DNA of 64,000 nucleotides. Source: Mucor racemosus (Eukaryota > Mucoromycota > Mucoromycetes > Mucorales > Mucoraceae). The stretch covers positions 1,981,001-2,045,000 of the forward strand of contig JAPEHQ010000012.1 of the NCBI GenBank assembly GCA_027405735.1. The letters are read 5' to 3'. Numbering within the stretch: the first letter of the stretch is position 1; each line of letters opens with the position of its first letter. This document shows positions 22,615 through 34,396 of the stretch, piece after piece. A program made the position numbers and the translations under genes. The notes beneath the pieces were generated by a model. That model made no database searches. It was not told where the DNA came from and saw only the letters and a list, made by a program, of their open reading frames with translations.

Positions 22615-25600
22615 ATGACTAAGTCTAACAATATTGGTCGTGGCCGAAAAAATGGTTCTAGAAACAAAAAGATAATAGACCCATCTCAAAAGATATTGAA
22701 CTCATTTTTCATGACCGAATCAAACAATCAAAGTAGTTCTCCATCAAACGAGACATCAAGTTCTGACTCGATTCTATTAGCCGAAAACTCTAATTCTGAG
22801 GTAATCTTAAAAGTTGCTATCATTAATGTTAAGCAGCGTTCTAATATTTTCACAATATGTAAACATAGGCAAATGTAATCGCAAACCAGAATCTCAATGC
22901 TACCTTTGTGCCTTTAGACGACGGTTTAGACGCTGATGATGACGATGATGACGATGATGAAGATCAAGATACTCTTCCTATCAATATGTCTACTATCCAT
23001 AAAGAAGAAGAAGAGTTTCTTCAAATCATAGAAGATAGTCCAGTGGACATTTTAACGAAGAAGGTTCTTGATAGATTGCGAAAGGGCCCAAATCGTGGTA
23101 AAGCGCCTTCCGAATACACTGAAGGAAAGACTTTCTGGGTATCTCAAGGTAGTCCTAGCTTTAATCTTAATGTGTACCATAATCAAGGATGGCCAAGGCC
23201 GGATGTGTTATACATGCCTCGCTTGTTTTTGTGGTTTCCTCAATATTTAATGCCGGGTGAATCAAAACTTTCTTGTCCTAAATGTGATAGTAATCTAAAT
23301 GTTAAAGGCTTTTTGGAAAATGCTCGCCGTATTATTGATGTCAACGAGTAAGTAATAATATTTTTATCTATGACAACTTTATAATTAAACTACTTATTTT
23401 AGCTCATTTTATATGATGTCTTCTCGCTATGTATGTTCCAAAAATACGAAGCATAGTTATACAGGTTACGACAGTGAAGTCATCCGACAGCTTCCTTACC
23501 ATGTACAAAGTGATTTCCCGGCTCTTTTAACTCACAAATCTGGTATTTCAATAATGTTAGTTGACCTATTACGTCCATTGATGCAAAATTCAGTTGGTCC
23601 AGGACGTCTGCACAAAACCCTTCAAGAAATGCATCATTTAAGATACGATAAACTCCAGTATCAATATCTTGCTGCAGCTTATTCGCATAAGTCAAATAAC
23701 TCCTTTGGGAATGGGAAGGCAGCCGAGTTTTCTGAATTCCATGATAAAAAAGGTTACAACGGTAGTGTTCCTTCGGCTTCTTATATTGGATATGTGTATA
23801 CTAGCTACATGGATAATATCAAGGACCGTGTTGATTCTGAGATGATGAAGCTTGGTGGTATTATACTAAAAGGAGATCATACTTTTAAGATAATCAAGCA
23901 AATCGCACAATTAAATGGTGTCTCTATCTTTACTGCTTTGTATACGTTGTGCAATGAATTTGAAGAAATTCGCATGATGGTCTTAGCATCAACTAAATCA
24001 CTTCCCCAATTAGAAGAAAGCTTTGCTCAGATGATGAAGACATACCTTGCAAACCAACAACCCGAGCCAAAGGTGTTTTACACTGATAATGTCGTTGGTG
24101 ATCAGCAATCTTTGGAAAAATGGATACCTTCATTGACAAAAAATGTTGTCCACACAAATAGTGAAATAGAAGGAAATCCCAATCTCCCTCATTATAAGGT
24201 CCCTGATAATGTCACAGTTTTATATCTTTCAGCAGGCAAACAGATGGATTTAATGGCGTCAAGAATTCTTGATTATTTGCAAACAGACCCCAATACCGGC
24301 GAAGTTATTCCAGTTTACATTGGCTTCGACTGCGAATGGAATGTTAATCTGATTAGAACTAAAACAATCGTTCAGAAGGTTTCTTTAATACAAATTGCGC
24401 ATCAAGACAATGTTTACTTATTCCATTTGAAGAAAAGAGCTCACTTACCAAGACACCTCAAAACTCTGCTTGAATGTAATGATGTTGTAAAGATTGGACG
24501 TTCTGTCAAGCAAGATCTTATGAAGCTGTCCCGAGATTATGCAATTTCTAAAGCTAGCTATGATACATTTGCTTTTATTGAATTAAGCAGCAAGTATTTG
24601 GAGTTAGGCTACGTGGACAAATTGAAGGGGTGCTCATTACAAAGTCTCTGTCAAGACATTTTTGGAAAGTACTTACCAAAGCCAGTTGGAATAAGATGCG
24701 GTGATTGGGAGTCCTCCGATCTTACCAAGGAGCAAAGAGAATATGCTGCAAATGATGCGTATGTAGCTTTACATTTGAATGCCGCAATGGATGCTTTGCC
24801 ACAACTTAATTGTATTATTAAGAAACCTGTATCTATTAACACGTATGTCAACCTATATGCTACGTCAAATACATGTAGAGGTCGCCAATTAGCCGTTGGA
24901 AAGGTTGTTGAAAGAGCCGAAGGTTGTAGTAAATGTTTGCCGGTGAAGGTCTTGAATGTCTTCAAGTATAGAGCTCTTGCACCAATTTGTAGCCACGATA
25001 ACAGAAGTTCCGATAGAAATAGAATAACCTTTGAGGCTATTAAGGATGAGTTCCTGATTATTAACGTCGATACCCGCTGTTTGCGTACAGCCAGAAGTGA
25101 TATTGAAGATGAAACTCCTTTACAAGCTGATGAGGCTGCTACTATTCCAACTTTGGTGCTTAAAGACGCTTTTCACCTAATGGATTTCATCTCGGTTTCG
25201 GAGAAGCATGGAATGCACAAGGAGTTTATGGCTCGTTTTCGAGATGCTTTGTTTCTCGTGAATGAAGAAGACAAGAAACGGGTTACCGAAGCCTTAAAAC
25301 GCAACCAGATAACCTGGGACCGTATGGTAAAAGCAAGGCCTAGCTGGATTTCCAAACGGATTAGACGCACAATTCCTCCTCCAAAGCAACTTTATCCGGT
25401 TGTTGCAGCTCTCTTTAGCCATTATGGTAATTCATTGGATCTCAAGACTGGTCTAAAACTGTTCGACAAACAATGTCAATCTCAAGCTGCCAAGATTCTC
25501 GATGCAATCAGTAAAGGCCATATTTCGGATCCTGTTGGTGTACCTTTATATTATACAAGAAGAATTGATGAGTTCGGTCTCCCAGTCTATCGCTGTGTCA

Positions 25601-26799
25601 GAGGAACCAATAGTTTGGAGGGTGGTGTTCACACCAATATTATAAGGAAATTCTCGATGTATAATGCTTCCCCTAGATTGACAAATTGTCTATTAGCCGA
25701 TTATAGGCTTCGACATAATACTGATGTAAGTATATTATAAGTTAAATGAAAGAGCTTGTTACTAAATATTTTCTTCAAGGTTGGTTCTTTGAATCGATAC
25801 AATATAAAGCATACTGGTCATTACAATCCTTGGCTAACTCATGGCATCAACCATTTAAAAAGTGAACTCGGTCTTACAGTACAAGGATCTTACCATGATC
25901 CTGATGGTAATGCTATCCATTTTGATCCAAAAGGTGAAACTTTCGGTATTTGTCCTATATCAGACGTTGCAAGAGCATATTTCAACATGTTGCCATTCAA
26001 CGAATCTGACTCTGCAAAGAACGAAGATGCGCCTTCAAACAAGCCTACTGATACTGAAGATGTTTCTGATGATGGCATTGCTAGTGATGTTGATTCTAGT
26101 AGTTATTCCTTGGTTACCCAAGTTTTGCAGCTCTCTGCATTACCATTGATTAAAGCCTCGAAATTAAATTTATCCCAGTATCAATATCTTGCAAGCTGCC
26201 AGAATGTGAAGTATGCTATTGTACCTGTACATACAGATGAAGAGAGAATACTGTTTTGGAACATATACAATGATCTGAAAATGCATGAAAAGACCAACCC
26301 CGATTTCATGGAAATGGCTCAAGAATGGTGTAAACGCTGCAATCACACTAATGGAAAACTCAAAGAAAATCAGCAGCCAGTAGTGTTTTATAAGATACCC
26401 GAGATTCTTGAATCTTTTTTCAATAAGTATCAAAGTAACAATACCTACAAAGACTGTGTCAAGATCCCTCAAAATGCAGAGATGATCAAAAAAGTTAAGA
26501 ACGCAGTTGATTCTTCAAAAAGACCAGCTGCATCTTTTCCTCCTGCTATTCTCCCATCACCTCTTCGAGGTAGTCTCTCATTTGCTCCACTAACTTCAAA
26601 CAAGAGAAAATCTGATGATCCTTTACAGCCTGATTACTCTCAACTCATTGCAGGTCCTGTACTTTTGACAACTGATATTAATTCTGTAAAAAAACCTAGA
26701 ACAAGAAGGTGTACCAGATGTAAAGCAATTGATCCTGAAAACATGTATAAATGTCCAGGAAAACAACATATAAAAAACTGCAAGCATTACTCGCCTTAG
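22615..26799 (+). CDS. DUF6729-type DDE transposase with embedded 3'-5' exonuclease, copy 2
   Basis: Exons 22615-22800, 22869-23347, 23403-25725 and 25780-26799 give 1335 residues. It is identical to the copy 1 product except that one histidine near the C-terminus (PDHSQ) is tyrosine (PDYSQ), from the single C/T difference at 26635. All exonuclease and proposed DDE residues are the same and no frame is broken, so both copies look able to make protein. A second product identical to the first suggests no time for decay since duplication. Confidence 0.82.
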
Positions 26800-27077
26800 A
26801 TTTATAAATTTTTTATCCAAGTTATTACTCATTATCACCACTAACTCAAGTCATTAAACTGAAATTATCGACTACAGATTCAATAAAACAATCCAATGTC
26901 TCATAAACCTGCTTTTTTTCATTCTTCAATTTACACAAATTTGATCTTAATCTAATGTATATATATACAATAACTTGGAAATATAGATACATTTAAGCTA
27001 GGATTTAATGTGTTTAGTATTTTTTAATCGAAATGACATATTTTCATTAATTAATGCACATTTTACCGAATTTTTTC

Positions 27078-27108
27078 TTTTTCAGGAAGGCTTCGCCCTC
27101 CTGAAAAA
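27078..27108. repeat. Hairpin near right end of element, copy 2
   Basis: Same 10-bp-stem hairpin as at 22016-22046. Confidence 0.7.
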
Positions 27109-27129
27109 AAAAAAATCTAGTCGGATCAA

Positions 27130-27152
27130 ACCCCAGTTATGGCCACGGAGCC
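27130..27152 (-). repeat. Right inverted end, copy 2
   Basis: Identical to 22068-22090; outer right end of the whole tandem insertion. Confidence 0.8.
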
Positions 27153-27160
27153 AAAAATTT
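27153..27160. repeat. Target-site duplication, right (AAAAATTT)
   Basis: Exact match of the eight bases at 17027-17034, directly after the right end GAGCC. Confidence 0.75.
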
Positions 27161-28170
27161 TGGACAAAAATGGTGTTTTCTCTACGAGTAATGCAGCTAC
27201 AAGATTTTGCAATAGCTCGATCGATAGATAATTGTTTTGCGCATAATTTTAGTTTGTTATATTTTAAATATACTTATGAAAAATGACGTGTATCTTCAAA
27301 AAACCTCCAAAATTTCAATTGCATTTTGCGCAAAATTTTACGTTAAAAATGTTTTTAAATTTTATATAGATGGATGCAGAATTTAAAACTGTACAAAAAC
27401 CATTTAATACGCTAGGTCTACTTACTTTGCAGTTCATGAGCATTTAAACAATTCTGTTTTTTGAATCATTTTTTATCGTTTTTTTTCGAATTGATTTTGG
27501 AGCCCCGTTACTATAGGGTTTAAGCTGTGAAAAGAACTATTATTTTGATTATCTCGACGAAAAATCAATATTTTTTGCCGAAACAAAAATTACAGAGTAG
27601 CGTAGAGTTAGATCTACCTGTTGAATACAAAAAATTAAGCCTCAATATAGGTGCTCAATTTTTAATAATTAATTATAGGTCAAACTTGGTCATTTTTGGT
27701 CATTTTTGGTCAATATCTGGTATTAATATTTCTATTTTCCGAGCGATATCAATGAATTATGGAGTAAAATTACATGTTCTTTAAAGATTTTACGTGATTC
27801 AACTTAATGTTGGGCTAAAACATTCGAAACCATTTAAAAACAATCTGAAAACTACTTTTTACATCTGTAAAAAATCGATAACAAAAACTCTATTTCAGCG
27901 AATTTCGATTTTAATGACTTCCAGCTTTACATGAGAGTAGGGGCACATCTTTGACATGTTAATCTCAAAAGAAGTTTAGTCACTGGAAAAATGCTTGAAA
28001 TCAATGAATATTGATCCAAATAGATTGTGAGTTTCAAAATATATACTACAGCTGTAATAGTATCCAGTGATATAATTTTAATACCCCCAAATAAGTATAT
28101 ATGGCAATGGAAACTAACGAGATTAATAAGTAAAGATCCTCTTTATGTGTAATCAAAGTTGTAATGTAAT
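27161..28170 (+). repeat. Dispersed repeat family A, copy 2, right part
   Basis: Resumes the family A text exactly where the left part ended (TTGGACAAAAATGGTG). It continues through CTATCGATAG-type text, the TTTGGTCATTTTTGGTCA direct repeats at about 27685-27715, and the outer segment ATTGATCCAAATAG...ACAGCTGTAATA shared in reverse with 40.9 kb. It ends near GTAATGTAATGTGTTT, like copies 3 and 4. Confidence 0.85.
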
Positions 28171-29590
28171 GTGTTTCAACTAGATGCTGTTTAAAATCTA
28201 ATTTCGAATTACTGGTTCTTTTTTTTTTATCAACAACAGCTCAAAAAACTTTGTACAAAATAAAGAAAAACGACAGATAGACTTTGGATTTAAACAACCA
28301 AACACAATTGTTGAAAACTGATCTCTGGTATATTGGCGAATATTTTCAAAGTTTAATTGAATCTACAGTTTTAGCTTGTTTAAATCGATATTATTCGAAA
28401 AACGCTGAATTTTCAGACCGACTCATCACCCAAAATAAAGATTGATTAGCAAAATCACACAAGAAGATACTCTTCAATAATTTTCAATAAAGTAATTCTA
28501 CAAGAAATATAGCAACAAACAATTGAAGGATGGGAGATTAATTCCAATTTTATTAACGTCTGATCCAACAAAGGAAGAAGTTTAGCCGTTAAAATTGAAT
28601 AATTTAGTTGTATTTTCGTATTTTCTATGGATATACTAGAATTTTATAATGGTCGAAATACTATGTCTGACATAAGAGCCAATTGAGTACGATGTGGCAT
28701 TCGCAAACCTGGCCAAGAAATCTATCATGTGTTTTCAATATCTCACTGAAAGATGAAATATGTGCTTCAAAAATGTACCATCAAAAATTCAATTCTCATT
28801 GGCGGATTTTGCTTGATAATTAGATTCCATTTGCATATATATACTATGAATGAACTCTGCATCTACTGCATTTATTATTCAGAATATATAATCTAATGTC
28901 TCGTTAGTACATGATACATGATAGCCATCCCTGAACAATGAGGAAACACAAAAACCCATATACAGCAATCTTGTTCCACTAGACGAACCAAATGCCTCCC
29001 TTCTATAGATTCTCCTAACCACAGCTCAGAATGCATGAGATAAAATGATTGACAATTTATTAAATCCTGATCAAATGATTAAGAATAATGTAACTTGAAT
29101 TTTCTAGATTTGCAATGATATTACATGATTTACACAAATGCAGTAGGTAGTACCATTCAAGCATAAATTTGGACTGCATTCCAATGTTACTATATATACA
29201 TACACTTTTTCAAACTATCAGCATATCCCGTCGTCTGTTTGATTGATATTATTTTATAGTCTTTTTAATGAAGTCGGGAATTCAAGAGACGTAGGAGGTA
29301 TCGAACGAAAAGAAAGATCAAGGGGATAATAATATAGAAAACAAACAATGACTCGGATGATGACCAGACTTTATTTGTTGTTCATAAATTTACAATGCTT
29401 TATATAATATTGTAATCCGGGGGCTGAAAAGATTATTCTGAAAAAAAGCATATGCCTTTCAAATAATTGTTATACCTTTGATTTGTTATTATTATTAGGG
29501 GATTTTGTTTGTTTTCTTGGCTTCTCCTCTTTCTTTCGCTTTCTCTTCCATTTTCTTGTCTCCCCTTTTTTCTTTCTTTAATTTCTTATC
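28171..29590. other. Intergenic, upstream of the oxysterol-binding protein gene
   Basis: About 1.4 kb with no gene supported. The last ~80 bp are strongly pyrimidine-rich (TTTCTTGGCTTCTCCTCTTT), a usual feature just before fungal starts. Confidence 0.5.
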
Positions 29591-31270
29591 ATGCTTGGAC
29601 GCGGAAATGCAAATGCTGAAGGTGGTGACCCAGATTGCACTGAAGTCTTGGAGGATAACTCCCGTAGTATACTTATGGGTATTATCAGTCAATTGAGAAA
29701 AGATATGGATTTACAAAGAGTTACCCTACCTACATTTGTCCTTGAACCACGTTCAATGCTTGAACGAGTAACTGATTTCATGAGTCATCCCGACTTGTTG
29801 ATAGAGTAAGATTTTCTTATCTTCATATTCAAAAGCTTACAATGAAAGTACTTATGTCATTCAATATATCAGGGCAAGCACAAAGACCGATCCTTTAGTA
29901 AGATTTCTGGATGTTGTTCGCTACTTTTTATCAGGATGGCATATTAAACCAAAAGTAACTATATAAAATCTCGGATTACACCTCCTCATATGAAATCATA
30001 ACAAACTTTATGTAGGGAGTAAAGAAACCCTACAACCCTGTATTAGGCGAGATATTCAGGTGCAAGTATAAATACAGTAATGGTACGGAAGCAATATATG
30101 TAGCCGAACAAGTGTCTCATCATCCGCCCATCTCCGCATATTATTATGGCAGCCCAGAAAATGGAGTTTACATTCAAGGTGATCTTAGACCTAAATCGAG
30201 ATTTCTCGGAAACAGTGCCGCTACCTTGATGGATGGCGAGAATCATATTATTTTCACACATTTACATAATGAAAGATATGATATTACTATGCCTAACGTC
30301 TATGCTAGAGGGATTTTATGTAATGTATCAAAGACATTGTATGGACATGTGTAAAAGAAAAAAACCTTATTAACTTTTCATAATCAGTCGGTAAAATGGT
30401 TTTAGAATTAGGCGATAGTTGTGTAGTTCGGTGCCGAACAAGCGATTTGATATGTGAACTTGATTTTAAAACCAAGGTAAAAGCAGAAAACGAGACCTAC
30501 GATTATATTTAGTGTACTGAAAGGGGTTGTCGATATGAATTAGGGATTTTTTTCAGGTCAATACAATTCTGTTTCAGGAAAGGTTAAAAAGGAATCAACA
30601 GGCGAAGTGCTTTACGAAATATCAGGTCAATGGTCTAGTGAAATTTATATCAAAATGGCCAAGGTATAGATACAGTTCAAATTGAAGAATGTACAAAAGT
30701 TAATCATATCATCGCTTAGGCTACCAACAAAACATTATTTTTTGATGTGAAATCATCCTCAATTCATCCCAAAGTAGTACAAAATATTGATGAGCAAGAG
30801 CCATTAGAATCTAGAAGGTAACATCAATTGATTGGAATTTATATTTCATTTATTGACCTTGGTTAATATAGACTCTGGTCCAAGGTTACATCCGCTATCC
30901 TTAAAGATGATATGGATACAGCAACTGATGGAAAGACTAGTATAGAAGATAAACAACGTGAGGAAACCAAACAACGAGAAGCAGATTGTAAGAAGTTCAG
31001 CCCACGATTTTTCAACGTTGTTTATGGCGATCAGTATGAATTCAAAGGAATCCCAAAGTAAGTTTAATTGAAAGTTATCATTGTTGAATGTCAAGCTGAG
31101 CCATACTTTTCTCAATGATTAGTTTTGATTACCAGAATAAAAGTAAAGCCAAGAGCGAATTGGAAGATGCAGTATTCCCTCCCTTGACTAATGCTACCAA
31201 AACGGTTGAACCTTCATCATCCAATAGTATCAATAATATAAGCAAATCTGCTTTTCCTATAGCTTATTAA
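29591..31270 (+). CDS. KES1: Oxysterol-binding protein, Kes1/Osh4-like
   Basis: Soluble lipid-exchange protein of the ORP family, moving sterol and phosphatidylinositol 4-phosphate between membranes. Eight exons (29591-29805, 29873-29954, 30016-30319, 30388-30476, 30544-30663, 30720-30817, 30872-31057, 31123-31270) give 413 residues, close to short ORPs (~430). The family signature EQVSHHPP is at residues 130-137. Other hallmarks are LPTFVLEPRSMLERVTDFM, KKPYNPVLGEIFRCKY, the second-half block GFFSGQYNSVSGKV, and QREADCKKFSPRFF. There is no PH domain or ankyrin region, so it belongs to the short Kes1 class. The acceptor before GGATTTTTTTCAGG at 30544 was chosen by homology, since a competing TTTCAG lies just downstream. 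Confidence 0.94.
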
Positions 31271-31729
31271 ATATACACGTTTCTTTTTCTTTTAAAGACA
31301 ATGGTTCCAAGATTTTCTTAAAAATTTAAAACTACTCATTTTTTGAGTCTCCATCTATTTATTGAATGAAATTTCTATTGTTTGGTATGATTGATGCACA
31401 AATACATCTGATAACGCGATTTAAAAATTCAGGAACGATAAACGGAACTTCAATTCGAAACTGGGTAATTCAGAAGTTTACCGTCTAAAGGATTTTCTAT
31501 GAGATGCCAATGCTTCAAAATGGAATAAAAATTACTAGCACATATTTAATGGCGCGTAAACATGCTGAGGTGGGGGCTCTTTTTTTGGAAAAAAAACCTT
31601 AAAAAAAAAGCTCTAATTGAGGCTTATTCAAAATTGTGCAACATTAATGTAATTTGTTATTCAAATCTAACAGTAGTATGATCAAATGCCATTTTTATTT
31701 CATTTTTAATCCAGAATAGAAAAATCCCT
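31271..31729. other. Convergent intergenic region, OSBP / MIR protein
   Basis: 3' flanks of two convergent genes; contains A and T homopolymers at about 31580-31610. No gene supported. Confidence 0.5.
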
Positions 31730-32519
31730 TTAGAAAGCAACACGCCATCTATCATTCTCATCAGGACCAGCACCATAACAAGTAACCTCATTGTGGTCTT
31801 CATTGAGAAGCTCATCATGACTATGTCTATTTATAAAATAAATGTTTGTATATTAGCAGTGATACTATAGCAATGGAAACGCAGGAAAGTTACTTACAAT
31901 GTTAATCCGGTAGCGACATGACGGAGAGCAAAAGAGCGGTTTGTGTACCAAGTCTAAGCGATGCAAACATGTTAGAGATATCTAAATGGGAATGTATCAT
32001 GGTCAAAAATCACTTACAGCGTCCTCAGGATCAAATTCTTCATTTTCCTCCTCATCGTAAGTCCATTGCTCGACAATCCATTCATCGTTCTCATCGCTAG
32101 TAAAATCATCGCCATAACAAGTAACTTCCTGTTGCTCAGTGATGGGACTAGGAATGTCAGGATGTGAGTGAAGATTAGTTCTAGTAGGTAAATGCTTGAG
32201 ACGAATGACATCTCCAAAGTTAACATCAACTTCTCCATCAATCTCATCACCAATGCGAGGAATAACAATAAAGGTAGATTCATGAGAGGGCTCCCATCCA
32301 CCAGCATAAACAACTTGTTGTCCACTACCATTTTCATAGAAATTCTCTTCGTTAGATGTTAAATAACGGCCAGTCATGTTGTGTTTTAAAGAGATGTGGT
32401 TGCCAAATTGAATAGGTCCATCAGGGCGAGAGCCATAGTTAATTTCTTCAGTGTCTATAATTGTTGTGTTGGCATGTTTCTTGCATATATAGTCATAAAT
32501 TTGATAACTTACCAGACAT
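31730..32519 (-). CDS. MIR-domain protein, without signal peptide
   Basis: Exons on the minus strand: 32513-32519 (7 nt, MSD start), 32018-32454, 31898-31953 and 31730-31826, giving 198 residues. Two to three MIR repeats are visible: GPIQFGNHISLKHNMTGRYL, then VNFGDVIRLKHLPTRTNLHS ending in VTCYGDD...DEWIV, then TWYTNRSFALRHVATGLTLH ending in VTCYGAG...DRWRV. MIR modules form the luminal domain of protein O-mannosyltransferases and SDF2. This protein has neither a signal peptide nor a membrane segment, so it is predicted to be cytosolic; its role is unknown. The 7-nt first exon is supported by good splice sites and phase. Confidence 0.75.
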
Positions 32520-32809
32520 TTTTATGTGTAATTATCCTTTTTTTTTTTTTATTATACAGAAAAAAGAGAAAACGAGGCCACCTTGGCAACTCTTTATATA
32601 CAATAAACAAATACAATTATATATAAAGTTTACTATCAAGTGTTACAAATGAACGTGCTATGTATAATTGTGAGAACTCATTGATCGGATTAGGTTCCGA
32701 GATATTCTTAAATACTCCAATGCAATTTTTATTTAGGGCAAAAATGTAGTAAGAGGGGAATATCTTGTATAGATTGAATTATTTACATTAAAAAGAAGGT
32801 GGTAAAAGA

Positions 32810-34396
32810 TTAAAAAGACATTCCCTTTCCTTCAATAGAAACCTTGGGAGTTGTTCTCTTGGGACCAGTTTTAATTGAACGCATTGTGTTGTTTAATCTT
32901 CTGAAGGTATTATCAGGCTATAAATACAAATGATTAGTAATTTAGCATTCATACATACAAATAAACTTACTCGAGCATTTCTGTTTTTATCAGTTCTAAT
33001 GGTGCTCTGAGGAGCCACATCATAATCTGCAGCAACAGCTTGAGGAACTCTGACGAAATGCCTATTCTCTCGTCTAAAATGCAGAAAAGAAAAAAACAGT
33101 TAGTATTTTAAGTTTCTTTCTGTTGTACATTAGATAACGTACTTGTCTTCCTCTGGTTCTTCAGCAGGACGTCTGTATCTCTTTCTTTGATGAAGTCTAT
33201 ACACAAAAAAAAAAAATATTAATACAAGCCGATTTCCCTTTTAACCGTATGTAAATCACTTACGAATCTTCTTGTCTGTACTCTTGAACAGCTGGTCGAC
33301 GTTCTTTATAGTTTTCGCTACGTTTAATGACTAACCTACTCCACTTGGCAACCAATTGATCAGCCTTTCTTTTCATAGTAGGTTCAATACGAGGTGATTT
33401 GGTGTAGAAATAAACAATTTTTCCAACACCACTTTCACGTAAATGATCACCTGCGATGGGAAGTTTGTCTAAAATATCAAGCATTTCATTTTGAATATCC
33501 AAACTGGGCAAAGAACGATCAGGTAAAGGCTCAAGCCATTGTCTAATCATATCTAAAAGGCCGTTATCCAAAATAGCATCATGCAAATGTTTACTGTTAA
33601 AAAATGTTAGTTTAATCATTAAATTTGAAGGGGATAAATGACATACTTTGTCAACATGGTTGTAACTTCTCCCAACATCTTCAACTTTGCAACTGCAGCT
33701 CTTCTTTCACCATTAGCAACAGCATCTTCTTCAGAAGCATTTCTCATACGTTCTCTTAAATTAGATAATTCCTCATCCATAGAACTTTCAAGATCTTCAC
33801 CATCTTGCTTCTTTCTCTTCTTTTTGCCACCCTTCAAGGCTTTGGCAAATTCTCTGTCAATTTCATCTCTCAAGGCTAAAATTGAATTAAAATGAAAAAT
33901 TCTTTGTGATATTCTACTCATTAGTCATACCTTGACGAGGATCAACAGGTCCTTCATCTTCATCTTCGATATTATCAGCATTACGACTAGGCGAACCGTT
34001 CTTCATCTCACGAATTTCACGGCGAACTTCCTCTAAACGAGCATTCTCTTCATCATCGACGTCTCTTTGTTTCTTTTTGAAAGAAGGAAGCTTCGTAATA
34101 GGTCTGGGTGCTTCCTCATCTTCATTTTCATCCTCTTCTTCGATATGAACAGGTCTGGCAGGTTCCTCGGTGTCAGAAGCTAATATTCAATTGTTATTAT
34201 CTAATGTATATTTATACATTTAGATATTAAAGTAAATTACCTTGATCACCATCAAGATCGCTCATTTCCTCTTCTTCTTCGCTAGAGCCAAACAATTTTT
34301 CTTGTCTCTTTATAGACGTTTGAAAAAAGATAAGTAACTTTTCTAAAACAAATAGTTGTATATATTTACCATTGATTCTTCATCGTATGAAGCCAT
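32810..34396 (-). CDS. IWS1: Transcription elongation factor IWS1/Spn1
   Basis: Binds Spt6 and RNA polymerase II and couples elongation with chromatin and mRNA processing. Eight exons on the minus strand: 34370-34396, 34241-34307, 33931-34179, 33647-33875, 33264-33593, 33143-33196, 32971-33073 and 32810-32917, giving 388 residues. The N-terminal half is acidic and disordered (SSEEEEEMSDLDGD, IEEEDENEDEEAP). The conserved core is a TFIIS N-terminal-like helical domain, residues ~205-310, with HLHDAILDNGLLDMIRQWLE, PLPDRSLPSLDIQNEMLDIL and a GKIVYFYTKSP block. The C-terminus (RRLNNTMRSIKTGPKR...GKGMSF) matches the family end. The protein is shorter at its acidic N-terminus than animal IWS1, as is usual in fungi. 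Confidence 0.93.

Larger units (their letters stand above)
22097..27152 (+). mobile_element. DNA transposon with exonuclease-bearing DDE transposase, copy 2
   Basis: Second 5056-bp unit, same strand, exactly 5062 bases downstream of copy 1. All landmarks repeat at that offset. The only difference I found is one base, C at 21573 versus T at 26635. Its right end is followed by AAAAATTT and then the continuation of repeat family A. Near-identity means a very recent duplication or an assembly artefact. Confidence 0.88.
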
